Source of the DNA: Crateriforma conspicua
GTDB lineage: Bacteria; Planctomycetota; Planctomycetia; Pirellulales; Pirellulaceae
Assembly (NCBI RefSeq): GCF_007752935.1
Contig: NZ_CP036319.1
Span: 5,994,501-6,058,500, forward strand
Direction of reading: 5' to 3'
DNA: 64,000 bases
The position numbers were made by a program, and so were the translations under genes. Every line of letters begins with the position of its first letter. The stretch's first letter is position 1. Under the pieces are notes generated by a model that saw nothing but the letters and a program-made list of their open reading frames with translations, had not been told where the DNA came from and did no database searches. Shown here in pieces: positions 27,130-36,761 of the stretch.

Positions 27130-29471
27130 CCGGTCGACTGCTGATCGCGGTCGTGTGCTTGGCTTGCTGGACCAGCCTTGCGATGGCCGATGTTTCCGAT
27201 CCCGAGTCTTCCGATTTGGACCAGAGTTCCGGTTCAATGCCCGCCACGGCGGCGGATTCGGCTGGTCCCTTGTCGGTGGGCATTCAAGGTCGCTATCGCC
27301 TGGGCCGCTGGACGGCGGTCCGATTGGCGTGGGACCGGATGACCGTTTCCGGCGGCGGTGCAGCGAATGATTCGTGGACGCTGCAGACCCCCGATGCCGA
27401 CGGCGTACCGGTTCGCTACCGCGTGGCCGACGCGACACAACCACACTGGGGTTATGTCATCCCGACCGGCGAAGCGGCACCGCTGGACCTATTCGTCAAC
27501 GATGAAACAACACCGTCGGCCACCACGCGATTTCCCTACCTGGGGGCGCCCGCGAAAGAACCGTCGCTTGTTCCCGAATCGATGCCTTGGGTAGTTGCCA
27601 TCGGCGATCCACTGGACGTCGACACGATTGGTGCCAATGAACTGTTGAACCGCGAAGCCCAACTGGCGGTTTGTTCCATCCAAGATGCCAATGATCTACC
27701 CGATCGATCACTCGGATGGTCGGGCGTCGACCTGCTGATGATCAACGCCAGCGGTGTGGAGGTTTTGACCCAGTTGTCCGAATCCCAACAGAACGCCATC
27801 GTCCAATGGGTGCGGACCGAAGGCGGCAACCTGTTCCTTTGCCTGGGTGAACGATCCAAAGACATCATCAAAGCCGCGCCCTGGCTAAATCGCTTACTGC
27901 CACAAGCCTTGGTCGACGCCGACAACGTGACCCTGAACCCCGCGGCCTTGGAAACCTTCACCAACAGTCAGAGTCCGCTGGACGCTTTCGATGGCATTCG
28001 GATTCCCGGCGGCGGCGGGTTCGCGTTGATCACCGGTCGTACCAGCCGACGCGTGGCCGCGCGAATGGCCGTGGAGTACTTTTCCGGTTTTGGGCATGTC
28101 ACGGTGATCGCCGCAGACCTGGACACCTCCATGTTCCAGCAATGGCCCGATCGACTGGATCTGATCAAGCGATTGATGCCACAGATCCTGGACGATTCGA
28201 CCAGCGAAACCAACAACAATCAAGTCGCGGGTTTCAGTGATCTGGCCGGCCAGGCGCGTTCAACCTTGGATCAATTCAGTGTGAAACGATCCTTCGGTTT
28301 CTCGGTCCTCTCGCTGATCCTCATGGGGCTGATCCTGTTGATCGGTCCCATCGATTACCTGGTCATCAATCGCTTGGTGGGACGTCCACTGCTGGGCTGG
28401 GTGACGATGCCTTTGGTCGCGATCCTGTTTTCGGTGGTCCTTGTGTACCAAGCGAGACAGGTTCCCCCGGCAAATTCGGCGAACACCGATCGCGATCCCG
28501 ATTCAAGCACGTCGGCGTCCGGCGTTGATGTCGGAAATACGAATTCGGGCGAAGCGTGGAACCACTTGGAAATCACTGACATTGATTTGGCAACGCGTTC
28601 CGGACGTGGCATGTCTTGGAGCGTGCTGTACAGCCACGACGGCGGCATCTTTGACATCGACGTCAACGCCTCCGATGCGCTGAAACAAACAACGCCCGAC
28701 ATCGGTCGTTTTCTGTGTCGGCCTTGGGGACAAGCCGGACGAGAATTCGGCGGCATCCAAATCGAATCGGACACCGGGTTGCCCCCGTACACAAATCAAA
28801 TTCGGATCGCATCATCGCCGCCGGACGATTCTGTATCGCGTCCCATGCGTTCGGAACTGGAAAGCGTTGGCATCGCACCACGCAGCAGCAAATCGTTTGG
28901 TGCCGGATACACGTTTGACATTGCTACCGATGACGAACCGATCACGGTGCGTCGTCGCAAAGGCAGCGATTTGCTGCAGGGTGATCTGGCCAATCCATTA
29001 CCGGTCGACCTGTTGGACGGGATGTTGGTGTATCGCAATTGGGCCTATCGGTTGCCGACGCGATTGCCCGCGGGCGGCCGGATCGAACGCCTGGATGAAT
29101 TGCGCCAAGAGAATTTCCGTTGGCATCTGACACGTCAAAAGACGTTGGAAAGCAACAGCGACGCCCAACCGTGGGATGGTTCGGACTTCGGTAATCTGCC
29201 ACGAGTCACCGAAATGTTGATGTTCCACGACGTAGTCGGCGGATCACGCTACACCGGACTGACGCACGGTCCGCTGGGCCAGTTGGATGCCAGCCGATGG
29301 CTGGTGGATGACCGCTGCGTGTTGATCGCCCGACTTGCCGATTCGATGACCGACGTTTCCTGGACCCCTGCGATGACTTCGGCAACGAAGACCAACAAAT
29401 CCGACTCGGTTCCCGAACCGCAACGCGGCATTTCCATGGTCCGCGTCGTGATCCCCGTTCAATCCCAATAG
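27126..29471 (+). CDS. Large exported membrane protein of unknown function
   Basis: 781 residues. GTG 27126 overlaps the MazG-like stop and starts directly at a signal sequence (LLIAVVCLACWTSLAMA). About 365 residues of soluble domain follow, including a flavodoxin/GATase-like stretch (LMINASGVEVLTQLSESQQN, VRTEGGNLFLCLGE). Two adjacent membrane helices lie at about 390-440 (VLSLILMGLILLIGPIDYLV, WVTMPLVAILFSVVLVYQ), then another soluble domain to the end. I do not recognise the family; the layout resembles planctomycete proteins linked to ABC transporters or vWA-type complexes. An ABC ATPase gene without its own permease follows 103 bases downstream, so a joint role is possible but unproven. 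Confidence 0.65.
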   Translation: MTGRLLIAVVCLACWTSLAMADVSDPESSDLDQSSGSMPATAADSAGPLSVGIQGRYRLGRWTAVRLAWDRMTVSGGGAANDSWTLQTPDADGVPVRYRVADATQPHWGYVIPTGEAAPLDLFVNDETTPSATTRFPYLGAPAKEPSLVPESMPWVVAIGDPLDVDTIGANELLNREAQLAVCSIQDANDLPDRSLGWSGVDLLMINASGVEVLTQLSESQQNAIVQWVRTEGGNLFLCLGERSKDIIKAAPWLNRLLPQALVDADNVTLNPAALETFTNSQSPLDAFDGIRIPGGGGFALITGRTSRRVAARMAVEYFSGFGHVTVIAADLDTSMFQQWPDRLDLIKRLMPQILDDSTSETNNNQVAGFSDLAGQARSTLDQFSVKRSFGFSVLSLILMGLILLIGPIDYLVINRLVGRPLLGWVTMPLVAILFSVVLVYQARQVPPANSANTDRDPDSSTSASGVDVGNTNSGEAWNHLEITDIDLATRSGRGMSWSVLYSHDGGIFDIDVNASDALKQTTPDIGRFLCRPWGQAGREFGGIQIESDTGLPPYTNQIRIASSPPDDSVSRPMRSELESVGIAPRSSKSFGAGYTFDIATDDEPITVRRRKGSDLLQGDLANPLPVDLLDGMLVYRNWAYRLPTRLPAGGRIERLDELRQENFRWHLTRQKTLESNSDAQPWDGSDFGNLPRVTEMLMFHDVVGGSRYTGLTHGPLGQLDASRWLVDDRCVLIARLADSMTDVSWTPAMTSATKTNKSDSVPEPQRGISMVRVVIPVQSQ

Positions 29472-29574
29472 ATCAACCGCCTCGGTATCCATCGTCCGGG
29501 CGAGCCAACGGGCAACCGAATCGCCAATCCGAATCCCGTCCCTCATCACACCGCCATCCGATCGGCCCATCATC

Positions 29575-30513
29575 GTGATCAAGACCGTTGACCTGACGAA
29601 GAAATATGGCGACGCGTTCGCCATCCACAGCATCGACTTGAATTTGGCTCCCGGCGACTTGTTTGGTTTCATCGGCCCCAATGGCGCCGGCAAAACGACA
29701 ACGATGCGGATCATCGCAACGCTGTTGGAACCCAGTTGGGGTGAGGCCTACGTGTGTGACCACAGCGTTCACACCCAGCCCAAGGAAATACGTCGACTGG
29801 TCGGTTACATGCCCGACTTTTTCGGCGTCTATGACGACATGACGGTCGTCGAATACCTGGAATTCTTCGCCGCGTCGTATCGCATCAAGGGAACGGATCG
29901 CCGCAAACGTGTCGACGAGATGTTGGACATCGTCGACCTGGATTTTAAACGTGACGCCTATGCCAACACGCTGTCCCGAGGCCAAACCCAGCGGTTGGGT
30001 CTGGCACGGACGCTGTTGCATGACCCCCAGGTCTTGTTGCTGGATGAACCATTGAGCGGCCTGGATCCGCGGGCTCGGATCGAAATGCGGAACCTGCTTC
30101 GCAAACTGGGCCAGTTGGGAAAAACGATCATCGTCAGCAGCCACATTCTGCCCGAACTTGCCGATGTGTGTAACAAGGTCGGTATCATCGACAAGGGCGA
30201 AATGAAACAAAACGCGACCAAGGACGAAGTGATTCGAATGGTCCGCGAACACACGGTTCTGGAAATCCAACCATCGGCCCGTGATCAGATGTCACGAATC
30301 GGCGAATTGCTGGAGCACCATGACAAGATCCAAGGCATCGAAACCGGCGACGACATGATGCGTGTGGTGCTGAAACGCGATGTTACCGACTACGCGGATC
30401 TGCCGCGTTTGTTGATTGAAAACGGAGTCGACCTGAAACGCTTTACCGAAGAAGAACTGGACTTGGAATCGGCCTTCATGGCATTGACCAAAGGCACCAG
30501 CACACGGATGTAA
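29575..30513 (+). CDS. ABC transporter ATP-binding protein
   Basis: 312 residues, one nucleotide-binding domain plus a C-terminal extension of about 80 residues. Walker A is GPNGAGKTTT, the signature is LSRGQTQRLG, Walker B is VLLLDEPLSGLDP and the switch is SSHIL. It is of the CcmA/NatA type that drives a separate permease. No permease gene follows; the next gene is holA on the other strand. The only nearby membrane protein on the same strand is the one at 27126. The GTG at 29575 begins MIKTVDLTKKYGD, the normal start for the family. No Shine-Dalgarno is visible. Confidence 0.9.
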   Translation: MIKTVDLTKKYGDAFAIHSIDLNLAPGDLFGFIGPNGAGKTTTMRIIATLLEPSWGEAYVCDHSVHTQPKEIRRLVGYMPDFFGVYDDMTVVEYLEFFAASYRIKGTDRRKRVDEMLDIVDLDFKRDAYANTLSRGQTQRLGLARTLLHDPQVLLLDEPLSGLDPRARIEMRNLLRKLGQLGKTIIVSSHILPELADVCNKVGIIDKGEMKQNATKDEVIRMVREHTVLEIQPSARDQMSRIGELLEHHDKIQGIETGDDMMRVVLKRDVTDYADLPRLLIENGVDLKRFTEEELDLESAFMALTKGTSTRM

Positions 30514-30547
30514 TGGCGTTGATCCTGGGCCGTCTCAGGCCAGCAAA

Positions 30548-31597
30548 TCAAACCTTGGCCAGTCGCAGAACAAACTGTTCCAATAACATTCGATCACGAC
30601 CTTCTTGGCTGTGGGTCCCCTTCAAACGCAGGTCGGCATCCAACAACCAAGGCAGCAACCGATTGGCTCGTTCACGGCCTAACGACTTCAGCTGCTTCTT
30701 TGCACGTTGAATGTCGCCCGGTCGGTGAATCCCCGCCGCCGAAATCGCGTCTTCCAACCGCCATACGCGGCCTTCCTTTTCGCGGTGCAACACCACCGAT
30801 GTCGCCATGCCCAACCGCCGCAGCCACCATGCGATCTGGGGCAACAATGCAATCGGTCGTTGTCCGCCACTGATCAACTTGTCCAGTTGACGCAACGCTT
30901 CGGCCGCATCACCAGCCGCAATTGCGTCGGTGATTTGCCAGATGGTTTGGCCCTGCCAGCCGGCCACAATCTTTTCAACCAACGCTTCATCGATCGTGTC
31001 GCCGGGATCCTGATAAACAGCCAGCTTGGCGATCTCGGTTTCCAACATGCCGATTTCTTCGCCCAGCATTTCGATCAGACGATCCGCCGCTCCGGCGGCC
31101 AGCTTGCACCCGTGGCGACGCGCGATGTAGCCGGTCAGAAACTTGCGACGCCCCGCAGCGGTCACCCCCAGTTTCTTGTCGGGTGAACTGGAACAGACGA
31201 CCAACAGATGATCCTTCACCACCGCCTTGTAAATCCGCGTGTTACTGGCAAGCGATCCCAGTTCCAAGACGAAACGATTCGCAGAGGACGGCCGCGCGAC
31301 ATACGCCTCCAGTTCGCCGCGGTGTGCGGACAAAAACTTATCCGCGTCACGGACCACGATCGTTCGCTTTTCGCCCATGTCGAACAACGATGCGGTTTGC
31401 AGATCGTCGCGCAAGTCATTCCATCGCACCGCCTCGCCGTCAAACTGCGTGCGATCTCCTTCACGCGACAGTCCACCGATCACCCAAGACCGCAACGTTG
31501 CATCGCCGCCCGAGACGACGACGACGTCAGGAAGCTCTTGCTCGCCACCGGATGATTCGTTCTCGGGTAACCATTCAAATGCGTGCCGAACAGGCAT
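30548..31597 (-). CDS. holA: DNA polymerase III subunit delta
   Basis: 349 residues. It fits HolA: PDVVVVSGGDATLRSWVIGG near the start, then SLFDMGEKRTIVVRDADKFL, a divergent RecA-like fold without Walker motifs, and the conserved middle IEMLGEEIGMLETEIAKLAVY (AAA lid domain). HolA loads the sliding clamp within the clamp-loader complex. The ATG at 31597 was chosen over an upstream in-frame start at 31663, because the added residues show no family pattern. It is convergent with the ABC ATPase and divergent from the small membrane protein at 31810. Sequence similarity in this family is always low. Confidence 0.8.
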   Translation of the reverse strand: MPVRHAFEWLPENESSGGEQELPDVVVVSGGDATLRSWVIGGLSREGDRTQFDGEAVRWNDLRDDLQTASLFDMGEKRTIVVRDADKFLSAHRGELEAYVARPSSANRFVLELGSLASNTRIYKAVVKDHLLVVCSSSPDKKLGVTAAGRRKFLTGYIARRHGCKLAAGAADRLIEMLGEEIGMLETEIAKLAVYQDPGDTIDEALVEKIVAGWQGQTIWQITDAIAAGDAAEALRQLDKLISGGQRPIALLPQIAWWLRRLGMATSVVLHREKEGRVWRLEDAISAAGIHRPGDIQRAKKQLKSLGRERANRLLPWLLDADLRLKGTHSQEGRDRMLLEQFVLRLAKV

Positions 31598-31750
31598 GAA
31601 GACCTCGCGTTTGGGACTTACATCGGGGACTCGACACACACCAAGCGACGCCCGAGAGTGCACGGTAGCGGCGAATCATCCCGGCACGATAGCGACTTTT
31701 TCGGTGATGGGAACGTCTGTCCGTATTGGACTTCCGTCGCCCCTAGCCAG

Positions 31751-31778
31751 TTGCCCACCCCCCGGCATTAGCTACAAT
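31751..31778 (+). promoter_or_regulatory. Candidate housekeeping promoter
   Basis: TTGCCC, 16 bases, TACAAT, about 31 bases upstream of the start at 31810. The -10 matches five of six consensus bases. It is followed by a ribosome site (GGGGGA) just before the start codon. Confidence 0.5.
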
Positions 31779-31809
31779 CAAAGCGTTCGGCAAAACCCTG
31801 GGGGAAACA

Positions 31810-32409
31810 ATGGCTGTCCTGCTGGTATACCTCGCCTTGGTAACCTTGTTTTGCGGCGCGATGGTTTGTGGCATTCGCCGTTCCCGATCGGGCGCGTCTT
31901 GGTCGCGGCATGACGAACCGACCGAGCAAGTCACATCGCGGACGCCGTCCACGAATTCGATTCTTGGGCTTTTCAGCGGTCTGTCGATGTTGCTGATGTT
32001 CTTCGCGGTGTCGCTTTCAACACTGTTGATCGCGGCTGATCGCTTTTTCATGCCTTTGGAACTGGCCGCTCGGATTCCCATGGAATCTGGTTGGGATCCC
32101 GCCCAGTGGAAGACCAATCTAAGCACCGGCCCGCATAACGTCAGTCAAAGCTACACCCACTGGCGAATTTCCCAAGGGGATTCCTCCACGGACGCCAGCC
32201 GGCAAAAATCGTGGCTGTTGATGGCGTTTCCAGTCATCGTCGCAGTGGCGTTGCTGATGCTGCTGCTGTTTCAACAGATTTCGAAGGGATTCATCCACGC
32301 GGCGACCGAGGACTGGGTCCGACATTCAGCGGAGGAAGAACTTGCCGACATTCGTTCGGCCTATCACCGCAACAACTTCCACCGACGCCAGCGATATTCC
32401 AATCGATGA
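31810..32409 (+). CDS. Small membrane protein of unknown function
   Basis: 199 residues with three hydrophobic segments: VLLVYLALVTLFCGAMVCG at the N-terminus, LFSGLSMLLMFFAVSLSTLL near residue 52-75, and WLLMAFPVIVAVALLMLLLF near residue 135-155. A charged tail rich in His and Arg follows. Loops between helices 2 and 3 contain a Ser/Thr-rich region. I do not recognise a family. It has its own candidate promoter and a ribosome site (CTGGGGGA) upstream of ATG, and stands alone between holA and the convergent exported protein gene. Confidence 0.65.
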   Translation: MAVLLVYLALVTLFCGAMVCGIRRSRSGASWSRHDEPTEQVTSRTPSTNSILGLFSGLSMLLMFFAVSLSTLLIAADRFFMPLELAARIPMESGWDPAQWKTNLSTGPHNVSQSYTHWRISQGDSSTDASRQKSWLLMAFPVIVAVALLMLLLFQQISKGFIHAATEDWVRHSAEEELADIRSAYHRNNFHRRQRYSNR

Positions 32410-32450
32410 CCCGCGGGTCGGACCGAACATCGGTCACAGGTGCCGGAATC

Positions 32451-34460
32451 TCACTTGAACGATGCGCTTGGCAATCGACCCGCGGTCTGTTCGCGGCGGT
32501 TGATCGGCGTGACCCCGCCAAGCGTGCGGAAACCACGAATGCGTGCCCGAGGTGCCAAGCCTTGGGTGTCGATCGGGTCGGGCAGGGCATAGGACGTTAC
32601 GTTCCCCGCCAAATCCGTTGCCGTCACACGCAAGTACAATTGGGGCGGTAAGCCTGGATCGGCCGGCCAAACATAGGGGCCGTCCGGTCGCAATCCGGCA
32701 GCGATCGTCGTCCAAGGTCCTTCGGCCTTCGGCGCAAAAGACAGGGTCACCGGCCGCGCCGAAAGGTGTTCGTCACCGGCGTCATATTGGATGATCAAAC
32801 ATCCGGTCGAATCGCCATCGCCATAACGGGCACCACCAATGCGAGTCGTCGGCGAAGTCGTGTCGACAACGACATTGATGTCCGCGGATTCACCGGCCAG
32901 CGGTGTCGGGCTGCTCAGCCCGCTGGACGCGACGACAACGATGCGGAAGCCGAACAAACCTTCCCCCTTGGTTTCAACGTCAAAGGGACTGGCAAGGTCG
33001 GGATCTTCACCCCACTTTTCCCAGGACTGTCCGCCATCGATGCTGCCCCAAAGTTCCACCGCTTTGATACCGTTGCTGCCAACCGCTTCCAGTTCATAGT
33101 CCAGACTGAATCGCGGTGAATCGCTGTAGCGCACCGGGGCATCCACGGGGGTTGATGCGAAGGGCACGAAGCTGGCATCCGCTTCATTGGTCACACCCCC
33201 TTGCACCGGAGCAGGATTCGAATCCACCCTAGCGGACTGATACGTTTGATCCGGTGTGCTTTTCTGATCCACCGGCGCTGTTCCGATCGGACGCATGGCT
33301 TCTTGGACGCTACGCGGTTTCTGCATCACTTGTGCCGGATCCCACTGGCGATCCACACCGCCGGCAGCTTGCCAGCGCCGGAGCGCGGACTGGCCGGGGC
33401 CTTCCAAATCTTCGGACGCGGGCTTGGCCGATTCTGGGATGGCCGGGGCCAACGCTCCCAGGCTGGGACCATTCAGCAACCGTGACTGGGTGATTTCCTC
33501 GGGAGTCGCCGGTGGCGGCAACGCGGCCGAATCGCCAGAAAATGCCCCTGAATCGCCCGTGTTTCGCGGCACAGCAGCGTTCGATCCGCCGATCGGCACG
33601 GCGTGGATTCGCCGGGTGATCGGCACGCCGACCGAACGAACCGGCGGATTGGAGTGGCTGGAGACGTCCGATGCCACCAGCGCATCAGTCGTCTGGCTGC
33701 TTTCGGCCAATCGGGTACCCGGCCGCTGGGCCAATCTCGGTCGACGAATGACATCACTGACGTGGGTCTTGTGCCCGAGCGAATCCATCGCTGAAACGCG
33801 AAGCGTCATTCCCCGCCAATCACCCGACACGGGAAATTGAAACTGGCTGGTGCCGCGTCCCAGCGTCTGGTCCACTTTTTGCCATGCGGGCGCACCGTCA
33901 ATGAGGTATTGAATCAGGACGCCCTGAATCGCCGAGGCGTCATCGATGCGAACATCAGCGCGAACTTGGCCGTCTTCGGTCGCCTCCGCGCTGAGCTCAA
34001 TGACCGGGCCGGTGGTGTCCACCAGGACCTGGACGTCCGGCCGCAACTGTCCCGGTGGCGACAGGCGGCCATCGGAATCCAACGTTCGAATGGCAAAGAA
34101 ATAACGTCCGTCGCTGGGGCTGGTGACGTCGAACGCTTCGGCCGGAAACGCTTGCCGGCCAAGCATTTGCCACTGCAGGGCCGACGGTTGCGGCGTGTCA
34201 TCGTCTGACACCGACGCCACGTACAACTGAACTTCCGCGGGCGCCGGCTGGTCTTGGCGAACCTGCACAGGCAACGAAAAACTACGTTGTCCCACCACCG
34301 CGGCTTCGACCGCACCGGCCGGATCCGGCGATCTGCCGCTGCCTGGCATCACCGTGGCCGCCGTGCTTGCGGGCAATACAGCGTCGTCTGATCCGGGCGT
34401 TTGCGCGACCGCGACGCCGCCAGCCAATGCGACCGCCGCTACCAAACAACGGACGAGCAT
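32451..34460 (-). CDS. Exported protein with repeated Ig-like beta-sandwich domains
   Basis: 669 residues if started at ATG 34460, which begins right at a signal sequence (MLVRCLVAAVALAGGVAVAQ). Two similar halves can be seen, each passing through a VDTTGP/VDTTSP motif (VLVDTTGPVIELSAEA, VVVDTTSPTTRIGGARYG). These are preceded by YFFAIRTLDSDGR and FGFRIVVVASSGL and followed by tryptophan- and serine-rich strands ending in LRVTATDLAGNVT. This is the pattern of Ig/fibronectin-like domains in secreted bacterial proteins. A Pro/Ser-rich linker joins them. The function is unknown; surface or periplasmic binding is likely. Longer starts at 34520 and 34553 cannot be excluded. It is divergent from mnmG. 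Confidence 0.65.
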   Translation of the reverse strand: MLVRCLVAAVALAGGVAVAQTPGSDDAVLPASTAATVMPGSGRSPDPAGAVEAAVVGQRSFSLPVQVRQDQPAPAEVQLYVASVSDDDTPQPSALQWQMLGRQAFPAEAFDVTSPSDGRYFFAIRTLDSDGRLSPPGQLRPDVQVLVDTTGPVIELSAEATEDGQVRADVRIDDASAIQGVLIQYLIDGAPAWQKVDQTLGRGTSQFQFPVSGDWRGMTLRVSAMDSLGHKTHVSDVIRRPRLAQRPGTRLAESSQTTDALVASDVSSHSNPPVRSVGVPITRRIHAVPIGGSNAAVPRNTGDSGAFSGDSAALPPPATPEEITQSRLLNGPSLGALAPAIPESAKPASEDLEGPGQSALRRWQAAGGVDRQWDPAQVMQKPRSVQEAMRPIGTAPVDQKSTPDQTYQSARVDSNPAPVQGGVTNEADASFVPFASTPVDAPVRYSDSPRFSLDYELEAVGSNGIKAVELWGSIDGGQSWEKWGEDPDLASPFDVETKGEGLFGFRIVVVASSGLSSPTPLAGESADINVVVDTTSPTTRIGGARYGDGDSTGCLIIQYDAGDEHLSARPVTLSFAPKAEGPWTTIAAGLRPDGPYVWPADPGLPPQLYLRVTATDLAGNVTSYALPDPIDTQGLAPRARIRGFRTLGGVTPINRREQTAGRLPSASFK

Positions 34461-34913
34461 TCGAGCCGCAACCGACCACCGGCCGACGTTCAGGTCACCA
34501 ACCACGACATCGGCGTGCATCTTTCCAGCAGGTTTCGCATTCGATAAGACCATTGCCACGGGCGGGTCAATCTTGCATTGGGACTTGAACATTCGACATT
34601 TGGCGAAAGACTGTGACCCATCGCGGATTCCAAACGCACGGGACCGGGGGCGGCGCAGCCGGCTGACCCACCGCACACTTGCGGCTACGATCCATGAATC
34701 GTGGCGCCATTCTGGACGGCCGGGCATCATCATCGGTCTCGATTCGATTCTGGCGACGACAGGTTTCAGGCCTTCACGAAAAGGCGCGGTCACAGTATCG
34801 AAATTCGGGTGACGTCCAGGCAGCTCTTGAGCCAATTCGTTCACGAGCCGGAATCCACGCCGCCCCCGACCCAATTTTTCCACGTTTCTGACGATTTCGA
34901 CTGAAGTTTGCCC
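34461..34913. other. Divergent intergenic region before mnmG
   Basis: 453 bases between the chosen start of the exported Ig-like protein (minus) and mnmG (plus). Part of it may encode an N-terminal extension of the exported protein if a start at 34520 or 34553 is used. No RNA gene, strong promoter or repeat was recognised. Confidence 0.45.
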
Positions 34914-36761
34914 ATGTCCAACGTCCGCTACCACTACGACGTCATTGTCATCGGCGCCGGCCATGCGGGAACCGAAGCCGCGGCGGCGGCGGCACGTTTG
35001 GGGGCGCGAACCGCCTTGCTGACGACCAACCTGGATACGGTCGGCCAGATGTCGTGCAATCCCGCGATCGGCGGTGTGGCCAAGGGACAGATCGTCCGCG
35101 AAGTCGACGCGCTGGGCGGGCTGATGGGCCAAGCCATCGACGCGACGGGCATCCAGTTTCGACTGTTGAACGTCCGCAAAGGCCCCGCGATGCACAGCCC
35201 GCGGGCCCAAGCCGACAAACGGGGCTATCAACAACACATCAAACTGGCCATCGAATCCCAAACCGGCTTGGATCTACGCCAGGAAACCGTAGACGATCTG
35301 ATCACGGTCGAAGAGACCGATCCCGATGCCATCGAACGTGGCGTCCGCCATCGTGTTGTGGGCGTCAAAGTCCGCGGCGATGCGGAATACCTGGCGCCGA
35401 CCGTGGTGCTGACGACCGGCACGTTCCTGCAAGCGATCATGCACACCGGGATGTCGACCACCGCCGGGGGCAGGGCAGGGGAGGGTACCACGCAAGGCAT
35501 CAGCGGCGCGCTTGGTCGACTGGGTTTTGAAATCGATCGCTTCAAAACCGGGACCCCTCCACGTTTGAATGCCAAAACCATCGACTTCGCCGCCCTGGAC
35601 GTTCAACCCGGTGATGCGATCCCGAAACCTTTTTCGTTCATGACAGGCAAGCTGGACGTCCAGCAAATGCCCTGTCACTTGACGTACACCAACGAGAACG
35701 TCCACCAACTGATTCGCGACAACCTAGACCGCGCACCGATGTATAGCGGTCGAATCGAATCACGAGGCCCGCGTTATTGTCCGTCGATCGAAGACAAAAT
35801 CGTCCGCTTCGCCGACAAGTCGGAACACCAATTGTTTTTGGAACCCGAGGGGCGACAGACGCACGAAGTCTACGTCAACGGCATTTCGACCAGCCTGCCA
35901 CGCGACGTCCAAGACCAGATGTTTCCGCTGATCGCGGGCTGTGAAAAGGCCCAGATCATGCGGTACGGCTATGCGGTGGAATACGACTTCTGTCCACCAA
36001 CACAATTGTGGCCACACCTGGAAACCAAGACCGTCGCGGGGCTGTTCTTTGCCGGCCAGATCAACGGTACGACAGGTTATGAAGAAGCCGCCGGACAAGG
36101 TTTGATCGCAGGGCTAAACGCCGCACGGTTGGTCGCCGGCCGATCGACGTGGGTCCCCAGCCGCGATCAAGCTTACATCGGTGTTTTGGTCGACGACCTG
36201 GTCACCGCCGGCACCGACGAACCGTATCGCATGTTCACCAGCCGCGCGGAATTTCGGCTGTTGTTGCGTCAGGACAACGCGGATCGGCGTCTGACACCCA
36301 TCGCCGACGAACTTGGCTTGATCGATTCATCACGTCGACAGCGGTTTGATGAAAAGAAGAAACAAATCGAACACGCGATGGACTTGCTGAAAAAGATCCG
36401 CGTCGAAGGGACCCCCGGTGATGTCTACCTGCGACGCAGCGAGGTCGACTGGGATGTGATGCGCGGCATTGCACCGGAGCTTTCCGCGATCGACGATGAA
36501 GCCGCCCAGCAATGTCTGTACGACATCAAATACGAAGGCTACATCACCCGCCAAAAAGCGGACGTTGAAAAACAACGCCGTCATGCGGACAAGAAAATCC
36601 CTGCTTCCTTCGACTATTTGTCGATCGACGCGTTGCGAATCGAAGCCAAAGAAAAACTGAACCGCGTTCGCCCGATCAGTCTGGACCAAGCCAAACGAAT
36701 CAGCGGCATCACCCCCGCCGACTTGGCGTTGGTGTTGGCGCATCTGGAAAACCGGTCTTAG
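34914..36761 (+). CDS. mnmG: tRNA uridine-5-carboxymethylaminomethyl(34) synthesis enzyme
   Basis: 615 residues, full length. The FAD-binding N-terminus reads VIVIGAGHAGTEAAAAAARLG. Further family landmarks are MSCNPAIGGVAKG, GTPPRLNAKTID, CPSIEDKIVRF and NGISTSLP. With MnmE it installs the cmnm5 group on U34 of several tRNAs; mnmE is not in the window. The ATG at 34914 is preferred over the TTG two codons upstream. Its stop codon overlaps the tail of the convergent Cys-rich gene by three bases. Confidence 0.96.
   Translation: MSNVRYHYDVIVIGAGHAGTEAAAAAARLGARTALLTTNLDTVGQMSCNPAIGGVAKGQIVREVDALGGLMGQAIDATGIQFRLLNVRKGPAMHSPRAQADKRGYQQHIKLAIESQTGLDLRQETVDDLITVEETDPDAIERGVRHRVVGVKVRGDAEYLAPTVVLTTGTFLQAIMHTGMSTTAGGRAGEGTTQGISGALGRLGFEIDRFKTGTPPRLNAKTIDFAALDVQPGDAIPKPFSFMTGKLDVQQMPCHLTYTNENVHQLIRDNLDRAPMYSGRIESRGPRYCPSIEDKIVRFADKSEHQLFLEPEGRQTHEVYVNGISTSLPRDVQDQMFPLIAGCEKAQIMRYGYAVEYDFCPPTQLWPHLETKTVAGLFFAGQINGTTGYEEAAGQGLIAGLNAARLVAGRSTWVPSRDQAYIGVLVDDLVTAGTDEPYRMFTSRAEFRLLLRQDNADRRLTPIADELGLIDSSRRQRFDEKKKQIEHAMDLLKKIRVEGTPGDVYLRRSEVDWDVMRGIAPELSAIDDEAAQQCLYDIKYEGYITRQKADVEKQRRHADKKIPASFDYLSIDALRIEAKEKLNRVRPISLDQAKRISGITPADLALVLAHLENRS

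Noticed and set aside
33205-33235. A tRNA-like segment (GGATTCGAATCC resembling a T-arm)
   Set aside because: It lies inside the coding frame of the exported Ig-like protein; no acceptor stem, D-arm or anticodon arm can be folded around it.
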